From Paenibacillus foliorum (GTDB lineage Bacteria; Bacillota; Bacilli; Paenibacillales; NBRC-103111), in NCBI RefSeq assembly GCF_013141765.1, contig NZ_WHOD01000055.1:1-64000 (forward strand): a stretch of 64,000 bases of DNA. The letters run 5' to 3'. Each line of letters starts with the position of its first letter. The stretch's first letter is position 1. The notes beneath the pieces are model-generated. The model did no database searches, was not told where the DNA came from, and saw only the letters and a list, made by a program, of their open reading frames with translations. Positions 9,319-17,916 of the stretch are shown here, piece by piece. The position numbers and the translations under genes are program-made.

Positions 9319-10128
9319 ATGGAACACCAGATTACGATAAAAAGCGATGACAACGAACTTGCGGCGACTCTTCATTATCCCGCATCCACTGGTAACAAAA
9401 ACCCTATCATTATTATAGCGCATGGGTTTGTAGGGAATAGAATTGGAGTGGACCGTCTGTTTGTTAAATCCGCACGTGAATTTAGTGATCAAGGGTATAT
9501 GGTCCTTCGTTTCGATTTTGCAGGCTGCGGTGAGAGCTCAGGTGACTACGGTTCAGGTGGAGTTGATACGTTGATAGATCAAACGAGAAGCGTAATCGAC
9601 TATGCGTTAGGAATAGATTGTGTAGATCCGGCTCGTGTAATTTTACTGGGTCATAGCTTGGGCGGTGCGGTAGCCATTCTCACTGCAGCACGGGACAAAA
9701 GAGTCAAAACCTTGGTGCTTTGGTCGGCTGTTGCCCATCCATTTAATGATATTGTTAAAATTACGGGTAAGAAACTGTATGAAGATGCTGTTCAATATGG
9801 AAGCGCCGATTACTTAGGCTATTCGTTTAAGCCGTCTTTTTTCGAATCCTTGCCGAGACATCAGCCTTTTGAGCAAACAAGAAGATTTAATGGAGATGTG
9901 CTGCTGGTGCATGGTACGAATGATGAAGTGATTCCAGTCGACTATTGCTTCTTGTATCAAAAGCTGTTTTGGATGAGATCACAAGGGCAGTGCGACAAAG
10001 AAATCATTTTCCAAGCGGATCATACTTATTCAACAAGTCAATCTTATCAACAATTAATTGTTACTACCAAAAACTGGCTGAATTCATTGGAAAAGCAAAA
10101 GAGCGATTGGCATGATTGGACGATTTAG
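9319..10128 (+). CDS. Alpha/beta hydrolase
   Basis: A 269-residue cytoplasmic serine hydrolase. The oxyanion segment IIAHGFVGN is near residue 32, the nucleophile elbow GHSLGG places the catalytic Ser near 113, the acid is probably Asp202 in HGTNDEV, and the catalytic His is near 235 (QADHTYS). It resembles the YtmA/FrsA-like lipase-esterase group; the substrate is unknown. It lies between the sulfate transporter and the sulfonate genes, so a role in organosulfur ester use is possible, but nothing in the sequence proves it. Confidence 0.8.
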   Translation: MEHQITIKSDDNELAATLHYPASTGNKNPIIIIAHGFVGNRIGVDRLFVKSAREFSDQGYMVLRFDFAGCGESSGDYGSGGVDTLIDQTRSVIDYALGIDCVDPARVILLGHSLGGAVAILTAARDKRVKTLVLWSAVAHPFNDIVKITGKKLYEDAVQYGSADYLGYSFKPSFFESLPRHQPFEQTRRFNGDVLLVHGTNDEVIPVDYCFLYQKLFWMRSQGQCDKEIIFQADHTYSTSQSYQQLIVTTKNWLNSLEKQKSDWHDWTI

Positions 10129-10248
10129 GTGTTTATAGAGAAAAGCTGGGACAATGTGAAGGTATGAAATTTTTTTGGGTATTAATCCGAGTATACACAT
10201 AGGAAATATTGAATGAAAGAGAAATATAAATCGTGCGGAGGGATCAAT

Positions 10249-10452
10249 ATGGCCAGACCATTAGAAGTCGACGAAATTTGGACAAAGAGAATTCTTAGCT
10301 CGGTGAATGGATTAGAATACGGGACTGTACAAATTGTAGTTCATGACGGAAGAATTGTGCAGATTGAACGGACGGAACGCAAGCGGTTTGAATCTGAAGT
10401 TGCTTTGCGTGATCGTGACTCTTTGGATGGCAAGCAAGTGAAATCAAAGTAA
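10249..10452 (+). CDS. yezD: YezD family small protein (DUF2292)
   Basis: A 67-residue protein matching YezD/DUF2292 (core: ILSSVNGLEYGTVQIVVHDGRIVQIERTERKR). Family members are short and are commonly encoded in sulfate or cysteine assimilation operons, as here; the biochemical role is not known. The start at 10249 follows GCGGAGGGA by about 6 nt; an upstream in-frame ATG at 10213 lacks a ribosome binding site. Confidence 0.85.
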   Translation: MARPLEVDEIWTKRILSSVNGLEYGTVQIVVHDGRIVQIERTERKRFESEVALRDRDSLDGKQVKSK

Positions 10453-10485
10453 TAATTTTAATAATCCAAAAGGAGTGATGTATGA

Positions 10486-11067
10486 ATGGCTCGTATTGCT
10501 ATTATTTCAGGGAGTCCCTCGGCTTCTTCAAGACTTGAGGGGGTGTTGGATTTTATTCAGCAAGCGATCGTTCAAGCGGGTTTGGATGTTGAATGGATTC
10601 AAGTCAGAAACCTGGCTCCAGAGGATTTAGTCTATTCTCGCTTTGACAGCCTTGCTATTGTTGAAGCTAATAGAGTTATAGCGGAAGCAGATGCTGTTGT
10701 AGTTGCATCACCCATTTATAAAGCTTCATACACAGGTGTTCTCAAAACCTTCCTAGATCTGATTCCTCAAAAAGGACTAGAAGGTAAAGTCGTTCTGCCT
10801 CTTGCGATAGGAGGAACGATAGCCCATTTATTAGCGATAGATCATGCATTTAAGCCTGTACTTTCGGCATTGGGTGCGCATCATATATTACCTGGAGCTT
10901 TTGTTTTGGATACACAGGTACAACGTTTAGAGGACGGCAGCTTCCTGCTTAATGACGAAATTGGGCATAGGCTGACACAAGTAGCAGAGACGTTTATTCA
11001 AGAAGTGTCATGGCGTGCCGAAAGAAATAAACTAAGCAGCTTATCCCAAGGCATTGCACTTACATAA
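10486..11067 (+). CDS. ssuE: NADPH-dependent FMN reductase, sulfonate system
   Basis: A 193-residue flavodoxin-fold reductase. The FMN phosphate-binding loop SGSPSASSRLEG is near residue 8, and the active-site loop ASPIYKASYTGVLKTFLDLIPQ is near residues 70-90. SsuE supplies FMNH2 to the SsuD monooxygenase. The downstream ssuD and ssuC support that assignment. AAAGGAG lies upstream of the ATG. Confidence 0.88.
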   Translation: MARIAIISGSPSASSRLEGVLDFIQQAIVQAGLDVEWIQVRNLAPEDLVYSRFDSLAIVEANRVIAEADAVVVASPIYKASYTGVLKTFLDLIPQKGLEGKVVLPLAIGGTIAHLLAIDHAFKPVLSALGAHHILPGAFVLDTQVQRLEDGSFLLNDEIGHRLTQVAETFIQEVSWRAERNKLSSLSQGIALT

Positions 11068-11068
11068 G

Positions 11069-11187
11069 GAAGGTCGGGGATTAAGCGCACCTCGTCCATT
11101 CAAGGACTATTTATTAAAACTGACCGTTCAAACGGAGGTTCTGTAAAGCTGGAGCTCACTCTTGCTTAATAGGACCTTCTTTTTTTT
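11069..11187 (+). terminator. Branched structured RNA ending in a U-tract after ssuE
   Basis: GAAGGTC (11069-11075) pairs with GACCTTC (11173-11179), and ATTAAGC (11080-11086) pairs with GCTTAAT (11164-11170), closing a long stem directly followed by eight or more T. Inside are a GTCC/GGAC hairpin (11094-11106), CCGT/ACGG (11124-11135) and ACCTC/GAGGT pairing (11089-11093 with 11135-11139). It is larger than an ordinary terminator and could act as a conditional one between ssuE and the downstream sulfonate genes. Confidence 0.6.
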
Positions 11188-11207
11188 ATAATAAGGAGCT
11201 GATGCAA

Positions 11208-11519
11208 ATGATTCCCAATAATAACGTGGAGCTGATACTAACTGAATCAAGATCAGAATCAGAGGTGCAGCATTTGCCTGATATTCAGTTCGTCAATTAT
11301 TGTTATCAAGCATTTGGATTAAACCGAGGAATCTACAACACCATTGATCAATGGCTATACGAATTTGGATATCATGATATCGTTGGCCGACGTGTATTGA
11401 CGATTGCATTTTTGAATGATTTCCATAAAAAGAATGGGAAAGAACGTACCGGAAGTATGTTGCGATTCGGAAAAGGTGGGCTGACTAAACAGCTGTATGA
11501 TTTTATTCATATAACTTAG
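11208..11519 (+). CDS. Hypothetical protein between ssuE and ssuD
   Basis: A 103-residue protein I do not recognise. It is soluble, with aromatic-rich helices (FVNYCYQAFGLNRGIYNTIDQWLYEFG) and a basic C-terminal part (RVLTIAFLNDFHKKNGKERTGSMLRFGKGG). ATG codons at 11202 and 11208 are both in frame; AAGGAG at 11193-11198 gives better spacing for 11208. It sits directly after a structured terminator-like element and before ssuD, suggesting a link to sulfonate metabolism only by position. Confidence 0.65.
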   Translation: MIPNNNVELILTESRSESEVQHLPDIQFVNYCYQAFGLNRGIYNTIDQWLYEFGYHDIVGRRVLTIAFLNDFHKKNGKERTGSMLRFGKGGLTKQLYDFIHIT

Positions 11520-11586
11520 CACAGTTTTCAACTTCTAATTGCGAGTAAACTTATGAGATTAAATATGGAGTGAAGGGGCGATTAGC

Positions 11587-12795
11587 ATGGGTAACAGTAT
11601 TGACGCTAGTGTTGAGTTTGGTTGGTTTATTCCTACAACAGGTGATGGCAAGTACATTGGTGTAAAGCCTGAGCGTGAGTCAACTTCTGAATATATGATT
11701 CAAGTGGCGCAAACAGCGGAGAACGCTGGGTTTACATTTGCCTTGATTCCAACAGGGGGGTCATGCATTGATTCGTGGATTGTTGGTTCAGCGATTGCGA
11801 CCCATACCAAGATATTAAAGCCGCTCGTAGCAATGCGCCCCGGATTAATAGCACCTGTCCTGGCGGCAAGAATGGCCGCTTCATTAGATTACATCTCCAA
11901 TGGTCGCGCATTAATCAATGTAGTTACAGGAGGGTCTCCTCAAGACTTAAAGGCAACTGGAGATCCATTGGCAAATGCCCATGACGACCGTTATGAAAGA
12001 ACGTTGGAATTTCTTCAAATTGTTAAAGGCGTATGGAACGGTTCCAAACAGAGTAGTGAACGATACCTGGCCGGAAGTCAAAATTATCAGGAGTCAGAGC
12101 CGGTTCATTTTAAAGGCAAATATTATGAGATTGAAGGCGGCGCCAGTCTTCCTGCACCTGTGCAAAACCCGCATCCCCCTCTATATTTTGGTGGCAGCTC
12201 ACCTGCAGGTAAGAAAACTGCTGTAGAGACGGCTGATGTATATCTGATGTGGACCGAACCGCTTGATTGGATTAAGGAACAGATCGCTGAAATGGAACAG
12301 CTGCGGGTTAATTTGAAAGCGGAGAAGGGTATCGATCGAGAGCTGAAATATGGCTTGCGAGCCCAGGTACTCATACGAGAAACTGAAGAGGAAGCTTGGC
12401 GTGAAGCATGGGATATTATTAGTAAAATAGATCGCAAGGCGATAGAGCAATCAGGACAGCGGTTTACACAAACCGATGCTACAAACCAGAAGAGACAGAA
12501 CGAGCTTCGCGAGCAGTCCAAAGAGAATGATTATATTCTCGGGCCGAACCTCTGGGCGGGTATATCGCTTGTGCGCGGCGGCGGCAGTATGCTTCTAGTA
12601 GGCACACCGGAGCAGCTATCTGATCGATTGCTTGAATATATTGAAGCAGGCATTTCCTCCTTCGTATTGTCTGGTTATCCGAATCTGGAGGAAGCTGAAA
12701 CCACCGGACGATTGTTGCTGCCGGAGATTAAACGCAGATTGTCTGAACGGACTAATAGTTCACAACATATTGATTTCATAGAAGCTAACGCTTGA
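11587..12795 (+). CDS. ssuD: FMNH2-dependent alkanesulfonate monooxygenase
   Basis: A 402-residue bacterial luciferase-like TIM-barrel enzyme. Typical SsuD/NtaA segments are present: EFGWFIPTTGDG, NGRALINVVTGG, and YYEIEGGASLPAPVQNPHPPLYFGGSSPAG. The C-terminal part contains a NLWAGISLVRGGGSMLLVGTPEQ-like stretch. It desulfonates alkanesulfonates to aldehyde and sulfite using FMNH2 from SsuE. The length matches the family (around 380 residues). It is followed 15 nt later by ssuC. Confidence 0.92.
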   Translation: MGNSIDASVEFGWFIPTTGDGKYIGVKPERESTSEYMIQVAQTAENAGFTFALIPTGGSCIDSWIVGSAIATHTKILKPLVAMRPGLIAPVLAARMAASLDYISNGRALINVVTGGSPQDLKATGDPLANAHDDRYERTLEFLQIVKGVWNGSKQSSERYLAGSQNYQESEPVHFKGKYYEIEGGASLPAPVQNPHPPLYFGGSSPAGKKTAVETADVYLMWTEPLDWIKEQIAEMEQLRVNLKAEKGIDRELKYGLRAQVLIRETEEEAWREAWDIISKIDRKAIEQSGQRFTQTDATNQKRQNELREQSKENDYILGPNLWAGISLVRGGGSMLLVGTPEQLSDRLLEYIEAGISSFVLSGYPNLEEAETTGRLLLPEIKRRLSERTNSSQHIDFIEANA

Positions 12796-12810
12796 TAGGG
12801 AGGAGAATAA

Positions 12811-13674
12811 ATGAATAATTCTGAAGTGCTACAAGGGCGGCCTGTTGCAATTGCCAAGGAGACCCAACCGGCAATTTCCGTTCCGGAAGAGCCGGGGAAA
12901 TCAAAGCAGCGGGAGAGGATGAGAACCATCATCCGCGGTAGTATACTTCCTTTGTCGGTTCTGCTCCTATGGCAAATTATCGGATCAACCGGTCTGGTTA
13001 CTAAGACCATTCTACCCACACCCGTTGAGATTACAAAATCCTTCATAGAGCTTCTTATCAGCGGGGAATTGTATAAGCACTTACAGATTAGTCTGTTTCG
13101 TGCGGCTGTAGGCTTTCTTTTAGGAGGAGGACTAGGATTATTATTTGGAGTACTGGTTGGTTTGTTTCGACGCTTTGAAGATAGTGTAGATCCCAGTATA
13201 CAAATGCTGCGGACCATTCCTCATTTGGCTATTACACCCTTATTTATATTATGGTTCGGCTTTGGTGAATTTTCCAAAATCCTTTTGATTGCCAAAGGAG
13301 CATTTTTCCCTCTCTATGTAAATACATTTCTGGGTATTCGAGGTGTTGATTCGAAGCTGTTTGATGTGGCCCGTGTTCTGGAGTTCAGCAGATTTAAGCA
13401 AATTACAAAGCTAGTTTTACCTGCAGCTTTGCCTAATGTATTGTTGGGTTTGCGGCTTTCTATAGGTGTTGCTTGGCTTGGGTTGGTTGTTGCAGAGCTT
13501 ATGGGATCCAGCGAAGGGGTGGGCTATCTTATTCTGGATGCCAGACAATTTTCACAGACGTCTATTGTATTTGTTGGCATTGCGATATTTGCTTTCGTAG
13601 GTAAGGGATCGGATTCTGTTGTTCGATACTTTGAGAAAAAAATGTTGAAATGGCGAGATAACTTTAACGGATAA
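12811..13674 (+). CDS. ssuC: Aliphatic sulfonate ABC transporter permease
   Basis: A 287-residue BPD-type permease with six predicted membrane segments. A long charged N-terminal tail precedes the first helix (about residue 45). The EAA-type loop reads VARVLEFSRFKQITKLVLPAALPNVLLGLRLS, as in SsuC/TauC/NitT permeases. AGGGAGGAG precedes the ATG. No ssuA (binding protein) or ssuB (ATPase) is found beside it, so the transporter is incomplete within this window. Confidence 0.88.
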   Translation: MNNSEVLQGRPVAIAKETQPAISVPEEPGKSKQRERMRTIIRGSILPLSVLLLWQIIGSTGLVTKTILPTPVEITKSFIELLISGELYKHLQISLFRAAVGFLLGGGLGLLFGVLVGLFRRFEDSVDPSIQMLRTIPHLAITPLFILWFGFGEFSKILLIAKGAFFPLYVNTFLGIRGVDSKLFDVARVLEFSRFKQITKLVLPAALPNVLLGLRLSIGVAWLGLVVAELMGSSEGVGYLILDARQFSQTSIVFVGIAIFAFVGKGSDSVVRYFEKKMLKWRDNFNG

Positions 13675-13728
13675 AGGTGGAGTTAAGCTGCGATAAATAA
13701 AAGGAAGGATCAAGGAGGTGGAATAAAC

Positions 13729-13819
13729 ATGAGTGAATGGAAAAACGTATCAATTCTTGTATGAGCATAAAATTTTTATCGGCGAAGCGCAGGATGTTCA
13801 GGATTTGACAGATGAGTAA
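13729..13819 (+). pseudogene. Small frameshifted ORF or gene remnant
   Basis: A strong ribosome binding site (AAGGAGG, 13712-13718) lies 10 nt before ATG 13729, but that frame gives only 11 codons. A second frame entered at GTG 13733 reads 28 codons with protein-like content (KTYQFLYEHKIFIGEAQDVQ ...) to TAA at 13819. A length change in the A-run after TGG would fuse the two frames into one short protein of about 30 residues. It could be a tiny broken gene, a very small gene starting at GTG, or a sequence error. It is the last coding-like element before the ssu terminator. Confidence 0.35.
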
Positions 13820-13843
13820 CAGTATAGAAAATAGGTTAACACT

Positions 13844-13886
13844 AAAAGAAGCTGAGTACCCAAATGAAGGGAACTGCTTCTTTTTT
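13844..13886 (+). terminator. Rho-independent terminator of the ssu transcript
   Basis: Arms AAAAGAAGC and GCTTCTTTTTT with an inner CCC/GGG pairing, followed by the U-run. The rest of the gap to 14037 shows no further gene. Confidence 0.8.
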
Positions 13887-14037
13887 ATTTCTATTTTTAG
13901 TTTTCTTATGAAGCATCAATTATTGGACACTAATCCCACTACTGGTTTTTATTTCTTGAAGTGCTACTAAATTTCATGGTATTGTAAAATTGTTAATACT
14001 TGTAAGGTGAATAAATCGAATCTAGGAGGAATTGAGC

Positions 14038-14925
14038 ATGGAACAAGCAAGTTCGGAAGTAATGCTGTTATGTGACGTCAACTCAATACTTGGGGAAGGG
14101 CCAACGTGGGATCATCACAGTAAGAAACTGATTTGGGTCGACATTATAGGAAAGCGCATACATACCTTTGAGCCGGCCAGTGGAGAAGTTCGGACGATAA
14201 CAATAGAGCAAAAGATAGGCTCAGCAGTGCCAAGAGTTGAGGGAGGACTAGTTATAGCCCTTGAAAACGGATTTCATACTCTAGACTTGGAAACAGAGCA
14301 ACTGACAAAACGGATTGATCCGGAGAAGGACATGCCAGGCAATCGTTTTAACGATGGGAAATGTGATGAAGCAGGTCGCTTCTGGGCCGGAACCATGGAC
14401 ATGAAGGAAAAGAGCCCGAGTGGATCGCTGTATTGTTTGGAGACAGATGGAACAGTTCGTAGGATGGTGGAAGGCGTAACCGTATCCAACGGTTTGGGGT
14501 GGAGTCCTGACAACCAGACTTTGTACTATATCGACTCGCCAACGAAAAAAGTCATGGCTTATGATTACTCCTTAGAAAGAGGGGAGATCACAAATCCCCG
14601 AGTTGCGGTGACGATCCCGGAGGGAGAGGGATTTCCCGATGGTATGACCGTAGATTCCCAAGGTATGCTATGGATTGCACATTGGGATGGGTGGCAGGTT
14701 TCTTGTTGGAATCCGGAGACGGCTGAAAAAATCGCCTCTATCCCGGTTCCGGCAGCTCAGACTAGCTCATGCACTTTTGGAGGAGAGAATTTGGATGAAC
14801 TCTACATAACAACGGCCAGAGTTGGATTAAGCGAGGAGCAATTGAAGGATCAGCCACATGCGGGGGGTGTATTTTGTATCAAGCCTGGTATCAATGGAAG
14901 ACCTGCCAGTTTTTATGGGGGTTAA
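14038..14925 (+). CDS. SMP-30/gluconolactonase-like lactonase
   Basis: A 295-residue six-bladed beta-propeller hydrolase. The metal ligands of SMP-30/gluconolactonases are visible: Glu in ILGEGPTWD, Asn in GNRFNDGKCD, and Asp in FPDGMTVDSQG. These enzymes open sugar lactones, which follows the action of a sugar dehydrogenase such as those encoded downstream. The ATG at 14038 lies 7 nt after AGGAGGA; the in-frame TTG at 14032 is too close. It is followed by the LacI gene with an operator in between. Confidence 0.85.
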   Translation: MEQASSEVMLLCDVNSILGEGPTWDHHSKKLIWVDIIGKRIHTFEPASGEVRTITIEQKIGSAVPRVEGGLVIALENGFHTLDLETEQLTKRIDPEKDMPGNRFNDGKCDEAGRFWAGTMDMKEKSPSGSLYCLETDGTVRRMVEGVTVSNGLGWSPDNQTLYYIDSPTKKVMAYDYSLERGEITNPRVAVTIPEGEGFPDGMTVDSQGMLWIAHWDGWQVSCWNPETAEKIASIPVPAAQTSSCTFGGENLDELYITTARVGLSEEQLKDQPHAGGVFCIKPGINGRPASFYGG

Positions 14926-14940
14926 ATGCTACCTTAAAAA

Positions 14941-14954
14941 ATGAAACGTTTCAT
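14941..14954. promoter_or_regulatory. LacI-family operator 1
   Basis: ATGAAACGTTTCAT, a perfect 14-bp palindrome with the central CG typical of LacI-family operators, 40 bp upstream of the lacI-type gene. An identical site is at 16039. Confidence 0.8.
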
Positions 14955-14993
14955 AAATTGACCATCATTGTATATATAAGGGTGATCTAAGGC

Positions 14994-16010
14994 GTGAATA
15001 TTACAATCAAGGATGTGGCTAAGGCAGCTGGGGTCTCAGTAGGAACGGCTTCTAAGGTAATCAATGATCAGGGAAATGTGAATCCGAAGAACCGTGAAAA
15101 AGTTATGAAAGCAGTCAGTGAGCTAGATTACCGTGCCAACGGAATTGCACGCAGTTTGAGGAGCTCCTCCAGTTATACAATTGCTGTTTTATTAGCGGAT
15201 ATAACCAATCCATTTCAAATGATGCTTGCCCGGGGCATTGAAGAGGTTTCGTATAAACAAGGCTACCATCTTCTAATAAGCTCAACCATGGAAAATCCAG
15301 AGATTGAACGTGAAAATCTCAAGATGCTGCAGGAAAAGCGGGTTGATGGTCTAATTCTGTGTACGACGGGTAAGGCAAACCAAGAATTATACAGTCTATT
15401 GCGGGGGAATGTGCCTGTTGTTCTTGTTGATAGACCTGTGTTGTCTCTTCCCGTAGATACTGTAGCCGATGATAATTTATTGGGGATGGAGCTGCTTGTA
15501 GAGCATTTGTATGAACTTGGCCATCGAAGGATTGGGTATGTGGGCGGCGATCCGGAAGCTATTCATGGGAAGATGCGCTATCAAGGAGTAGTTAATGCTT
15601 TTGAAAAATATCGGCTTAGTTTAGCTCCTGAACTGCTTTTGGAAGGGAGTTTTACGTATGTAAGCGGCTATGAAGCTGTTAAATATTTCTTTGCTTTGGA
15701 TCAGCCGCCAACTGCGATTATTTCTGCAAACAACAATATAACGGCTGGAATTCTTCGAGCTTGTAGGGACTTGGATATTCGGATTCCGCAAGATGTTTCC
15801 GTAGTGGGCTTTGGAGATTTGGAATATTCATGGAATTTAATCATACCCTCGGTAACTGTTGTTTCGCAGTCTCCATTGATGATAGGTAGCAAAGCCGCTG
15901 AGCTTGTATTGAAGCGATTGACCTCCACAGAGCATATAAGCCGCACACACTTATTTCTTACTCCGAAATTGTTAGTTAGGGATTCTACCGCTGCAGCAAT
16001 AGACAAGTGA
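14994..16010 (+). CDS. LacI-family transcriptional regulator
   Basis: A 338-residue repressor. The N-terminal helix-turn-helix and hinge read TIKDVAKAAGVSVGTASKVIN, followed by a periplasmic-binding-protein-like effector domain (IAVLLADITNPFQMMLARGIEE, then DGLILCTTG, VVLVDRP and VVGFGDLEYS). It starts with GTG behind AAGGGTGA. Identical palindromes flank the gene at 14941 and 16039, which predicts autoregulation and control of the dehydrogenase-aldolase-isomerase-SDR operon. The effector is unknown, probably a sugar or sugar acid. Confidence 0.9.
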   Translation: MNITIKDVAKAAGVSVGTASKVINDQGNVNPKNREKVMKAVSELDYRANGIARSLRSSSSYTIAVLLADITNPFQMMLARGIEEVSYKQGYHLLISSTMENPEIERENLKMLQEKRVDGLILCTTGKANQELYSLLRGNVPVVLVDRPVLSLPVDTVADDNLLGMELLVEHLYELGHRRIGYVGGDPEAIHGKMRYQGVVNAFEKYRLSLAPELLLEGSFTYVSGYEAVKYFFALDQPPTAIISANNNITAGILRACRDLDIRIPQDVSVVGFGDLEYSWNLIIPSVTVVSQSPLMIGSKAAELVLKRLTSTEHISRTHLFLTPKLLVRDSTAAAIDK

Positions 16011-16038
16011 GAGAATGCTTGTAATTTTGCATAAAGAA

Positions 16039-16052
16039 ATGAAACGTTTCAT
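16039..16052. promoter_or_regulatory. LacI-family operator 2
   Basis: ATGAAACGTTTCAT, identical to the site at 14941, followed 10 bp later by TTGACA (16062-16067). It lies upstream of the Zn-dehydrogenase operon. Confidence 0.8.
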
Positions 16053-16154
16053 AATCATATTTTGACAGAGAAGTTCGTTTAAAACATTGAAAAAGTGCTC
16101 GCCTGTTTGGTTCCTATTCATTTCAATAATTTATTTATTTGGGAGGAATTTTTC

Positions 16155-17195
16155 TTGAAGGCAGTTGTTAATTATTCAGCAGGATCAGGGGCAGTTGAAA
16201 TTCGGGATGTTCCAATACCTTCTAATCTGGGACCTAATGATGTGCTAATTCAAGTTAAAGCAGCAGGTGTTTGCGGCAGTGATCTCCATATGTATCACGA
16301 CATCCAGGGGTTTCCTGTCAACCGGCCGGTGACGTTAGGGCATGAATATTCTGGGATTGTGGCCGATGTAGGCTCCGCAGTATCCCTTTTTAAAATTGGA
16401 GATCGGGTCGTTAGCGAAACTCCCTCCTACATATGTGAAACTTGTATTTATTGCCGTACCGGCTTATATAATCTTTGTCCGGATCGCAGAGGTTTTGGTG
16501 TGCTAGAAAATGGGGCTATGGCTGAGTATGTAAAAACACGTGAAGCTATCGTTCACAAAGTGCCGGATAACGTCTCTTTCGAAAAGGCAGCGATGACGGA
16601 ACCTACCTGTGTAGCTTATAACGCAGTTGCCCATCACTCCCAAATTCGTCCAGGTGATTATGTGGTTGTATTTGGCCCAGGTCCGATCGGTTTGATGTGT
16701 GTGCAATTGGCCAAAATGTTTTCTCCAGGCAGACTCACGATTGTAGGAACAAGCAAGGATAAAGCCCGTTTGGAAATTGCCAAGCAATTTGGTGCGGATA
16801 CGCTTATTATAGCTGATGAACAAAATGTAGTTGAAGAGATCATGTCTCATGGGGACGGATTTGGACCGGATCTGGTACTGGATGCGGTAGGTATATCGAT
16901 TACATTGAAGCAAAGTATCGAAGTTATCCGGCCAGGAGGACAAATTACAAAGATTGGCTGGGGGCCTGCCCCAGTTGGTTTTACATTGGATCCATTAATT
17001 CAAAAAGCGGCACGCCTGCAGGGTTCCTTCAGCCATAATTATCCCATGTGGGAAAAAGTTTTGTTAATGATGGGTAAGGGAGAGATCGATCCACTGCCCA
17101 TGACGAAAACTTATGATATTAAGGATTGGAAAGCTGCTTTTGATGAGATGGATTCTCTGGTGCATGCCAAGTCCATTATTTTGCCTAATCTATAA
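16155..17195 (+). CDS. Zinc-dependent medium-chain dehydrogenase (sorbitol/threonine dehydrogenase-like)
   Basis: A 346-residue MDR enzyme. The catalytic zinc segment CGSDLHMYHD is near residue 38 and GHEYSGIVADVGS is near 60. The four-Cys structural zinc lobe CETCIYCRTGLYNLC is near 90-105, and the NAD-binding loop FGPGPIGLMCVQ is near 170. It probably oxidises a polyol or sugar alcohol group; the exact substrate is not readable. It starts at TTG 16155, 7 nt after GGAGGA; upstream in-frame ATG codons lack a ribosome binding site. First gene of the operator-2 operon. Confidence 0.88.
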   Translation: MKAVVNYSAGSGAVEIRDVPIPSNLGPNDVLIQVKAAGVCGSDLHMYHDIQGFPVNRPVTLGHEYSGIVADVGSAVSLFKIGDRVVSETPSYICETCIYCRTGLYNLCPDRRGFGVLENGAMAEYVKTREAIVHKVPDNVSFEKAAMTEPTCVAYNAVAHHSQIRPGDYVVVFGPGPIGLMCVQLAKMFSPGRLTIVGTSKDKARLEIAKQFGADTLIIADEQNVVEEIMSHGDGFGPDLVLDAVGISITLKQSIEVIRPGGQITKIGWGPAPVGFTLDPLIQKAARLQGSFSHNYPMWEKVLLMMGKGEIDPLPMTKTYDIKDWKAAFDEMDSLVHAKSIILPNL

Positions 17196-17226
17196 AACAA
17201 TACTTATATCGATGGGAGACAAACTC

Positions 17227-17901
17227 ATGAAGCCAATCGTACAAATTTCATTAGACTTGACGAATATCAAGGAAGCTCTTGAAATGGCGGAAATCGCAGT
17301 AGAAGCAGGTATTGACTGGATTGAAGCGGGAACCCCGCTGCTTCTTGGCGAAGGATTGCATGCTGTTGTGGCACTCCGCGAAGCATTTCCCCATCATCCG
17401 ATTGTGGCAGATTTAAAGACGATGGATGGAGGTTATCTGGAAGCAGAGATGATGGCCAAAGCAGGAGCGACTCATGTTGTTGTTATGGGAGTGGCCCATC
17501 CGGCCACGATTCGCGCAGTAGTAAAAGCCGCACGCGACTTTAATATTCAAGTGATGGGCGATATTATGGCGGCTCCTGATAAAGTGGAATGCGCCAAAAT
17601 GCTCGAAGCCAATGGTGTCGATTATATTATCGTGCATACCGGATTTGATGAAAGAGGAGAAGATCCGGAACGAAATCCGTTTGATCATCTTCATGAAGTC
17701 ATACAAGCTGTATCCATCCCCGTTCAAGCTGTAGGAGGTCTTACTGTTGCGCAAGCGGCTGAAATGCCGAAGCATGGGGCACCACTCGTTGTTGTTGGGG
17801 CACCTCTGGTAATAGATAAGAAAGAGTTTCGACCAAGCACAGACAAGTCCGAATTGAAAGCGCTTCTTCAGGACCTGGTAGCTAAAGTAAAGAACAACTA
17901 G
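17227..17901 (+). CDS. Orotidine decarboxylase superfamily protein (HPS/KGPDC-like)
   Basis: A 224-residue TIM barrel of the 3-hexulose-6-phosphate synthase / 3-keto-L-gulonate-6-phosphate decarboxylase group. It begins QISLDLTNIKEALEMAEIA, then has the conserved VADLKTMDGGYLEAEMMAKA strand with the metal/catalytic Asp-Lys pair, GATHVVVMGVA, and a phosphate-binding GGLTVAQ ... VVVGAPLV end. The sugar substrate cannot be fixed. No kinase is encoded nearby to phosphorylate a substrate. The start at 17227 follows GGGAGA. Confidence 0.8.
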   Translation: MKPIVQISLDLTNIKEALEMAEIAVEAGIDWIEAGTPLLLGEGLHAVVALREAFPHHPIVADLKTMDGGYLEAEMMAKAGATHVVVMGVAHPATIRAVVKAARDFNIQVMGDIMAAPDKVECAKMLEANGVDYIIVHTGFDERGEDPERNPFDHLHEVIQAVSIPVQAVGGLTVAQAAEMPKHGAPLVVVGAPLVIDKKEFRPSTDKSELKALLQDLVAKVKNN

Positions 17902-17916
17902 AAAGGGGTAAATACG

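Noticed and set aside
14941..16052. The two ATGAAACGTTTCAT palindromes considered as CcpA cre sites
   Set aside because: The sequence is compatible with cre-type recognition, but the perfect symmetry and their placement flanking a LacI-family gene favour the local regulator.
16503..16943. 146-codon minus-strand ORF inside the Zn-dehydrogenase gene
   Set aside because: Antisense shadow of a well-supported gene with all family motifs.
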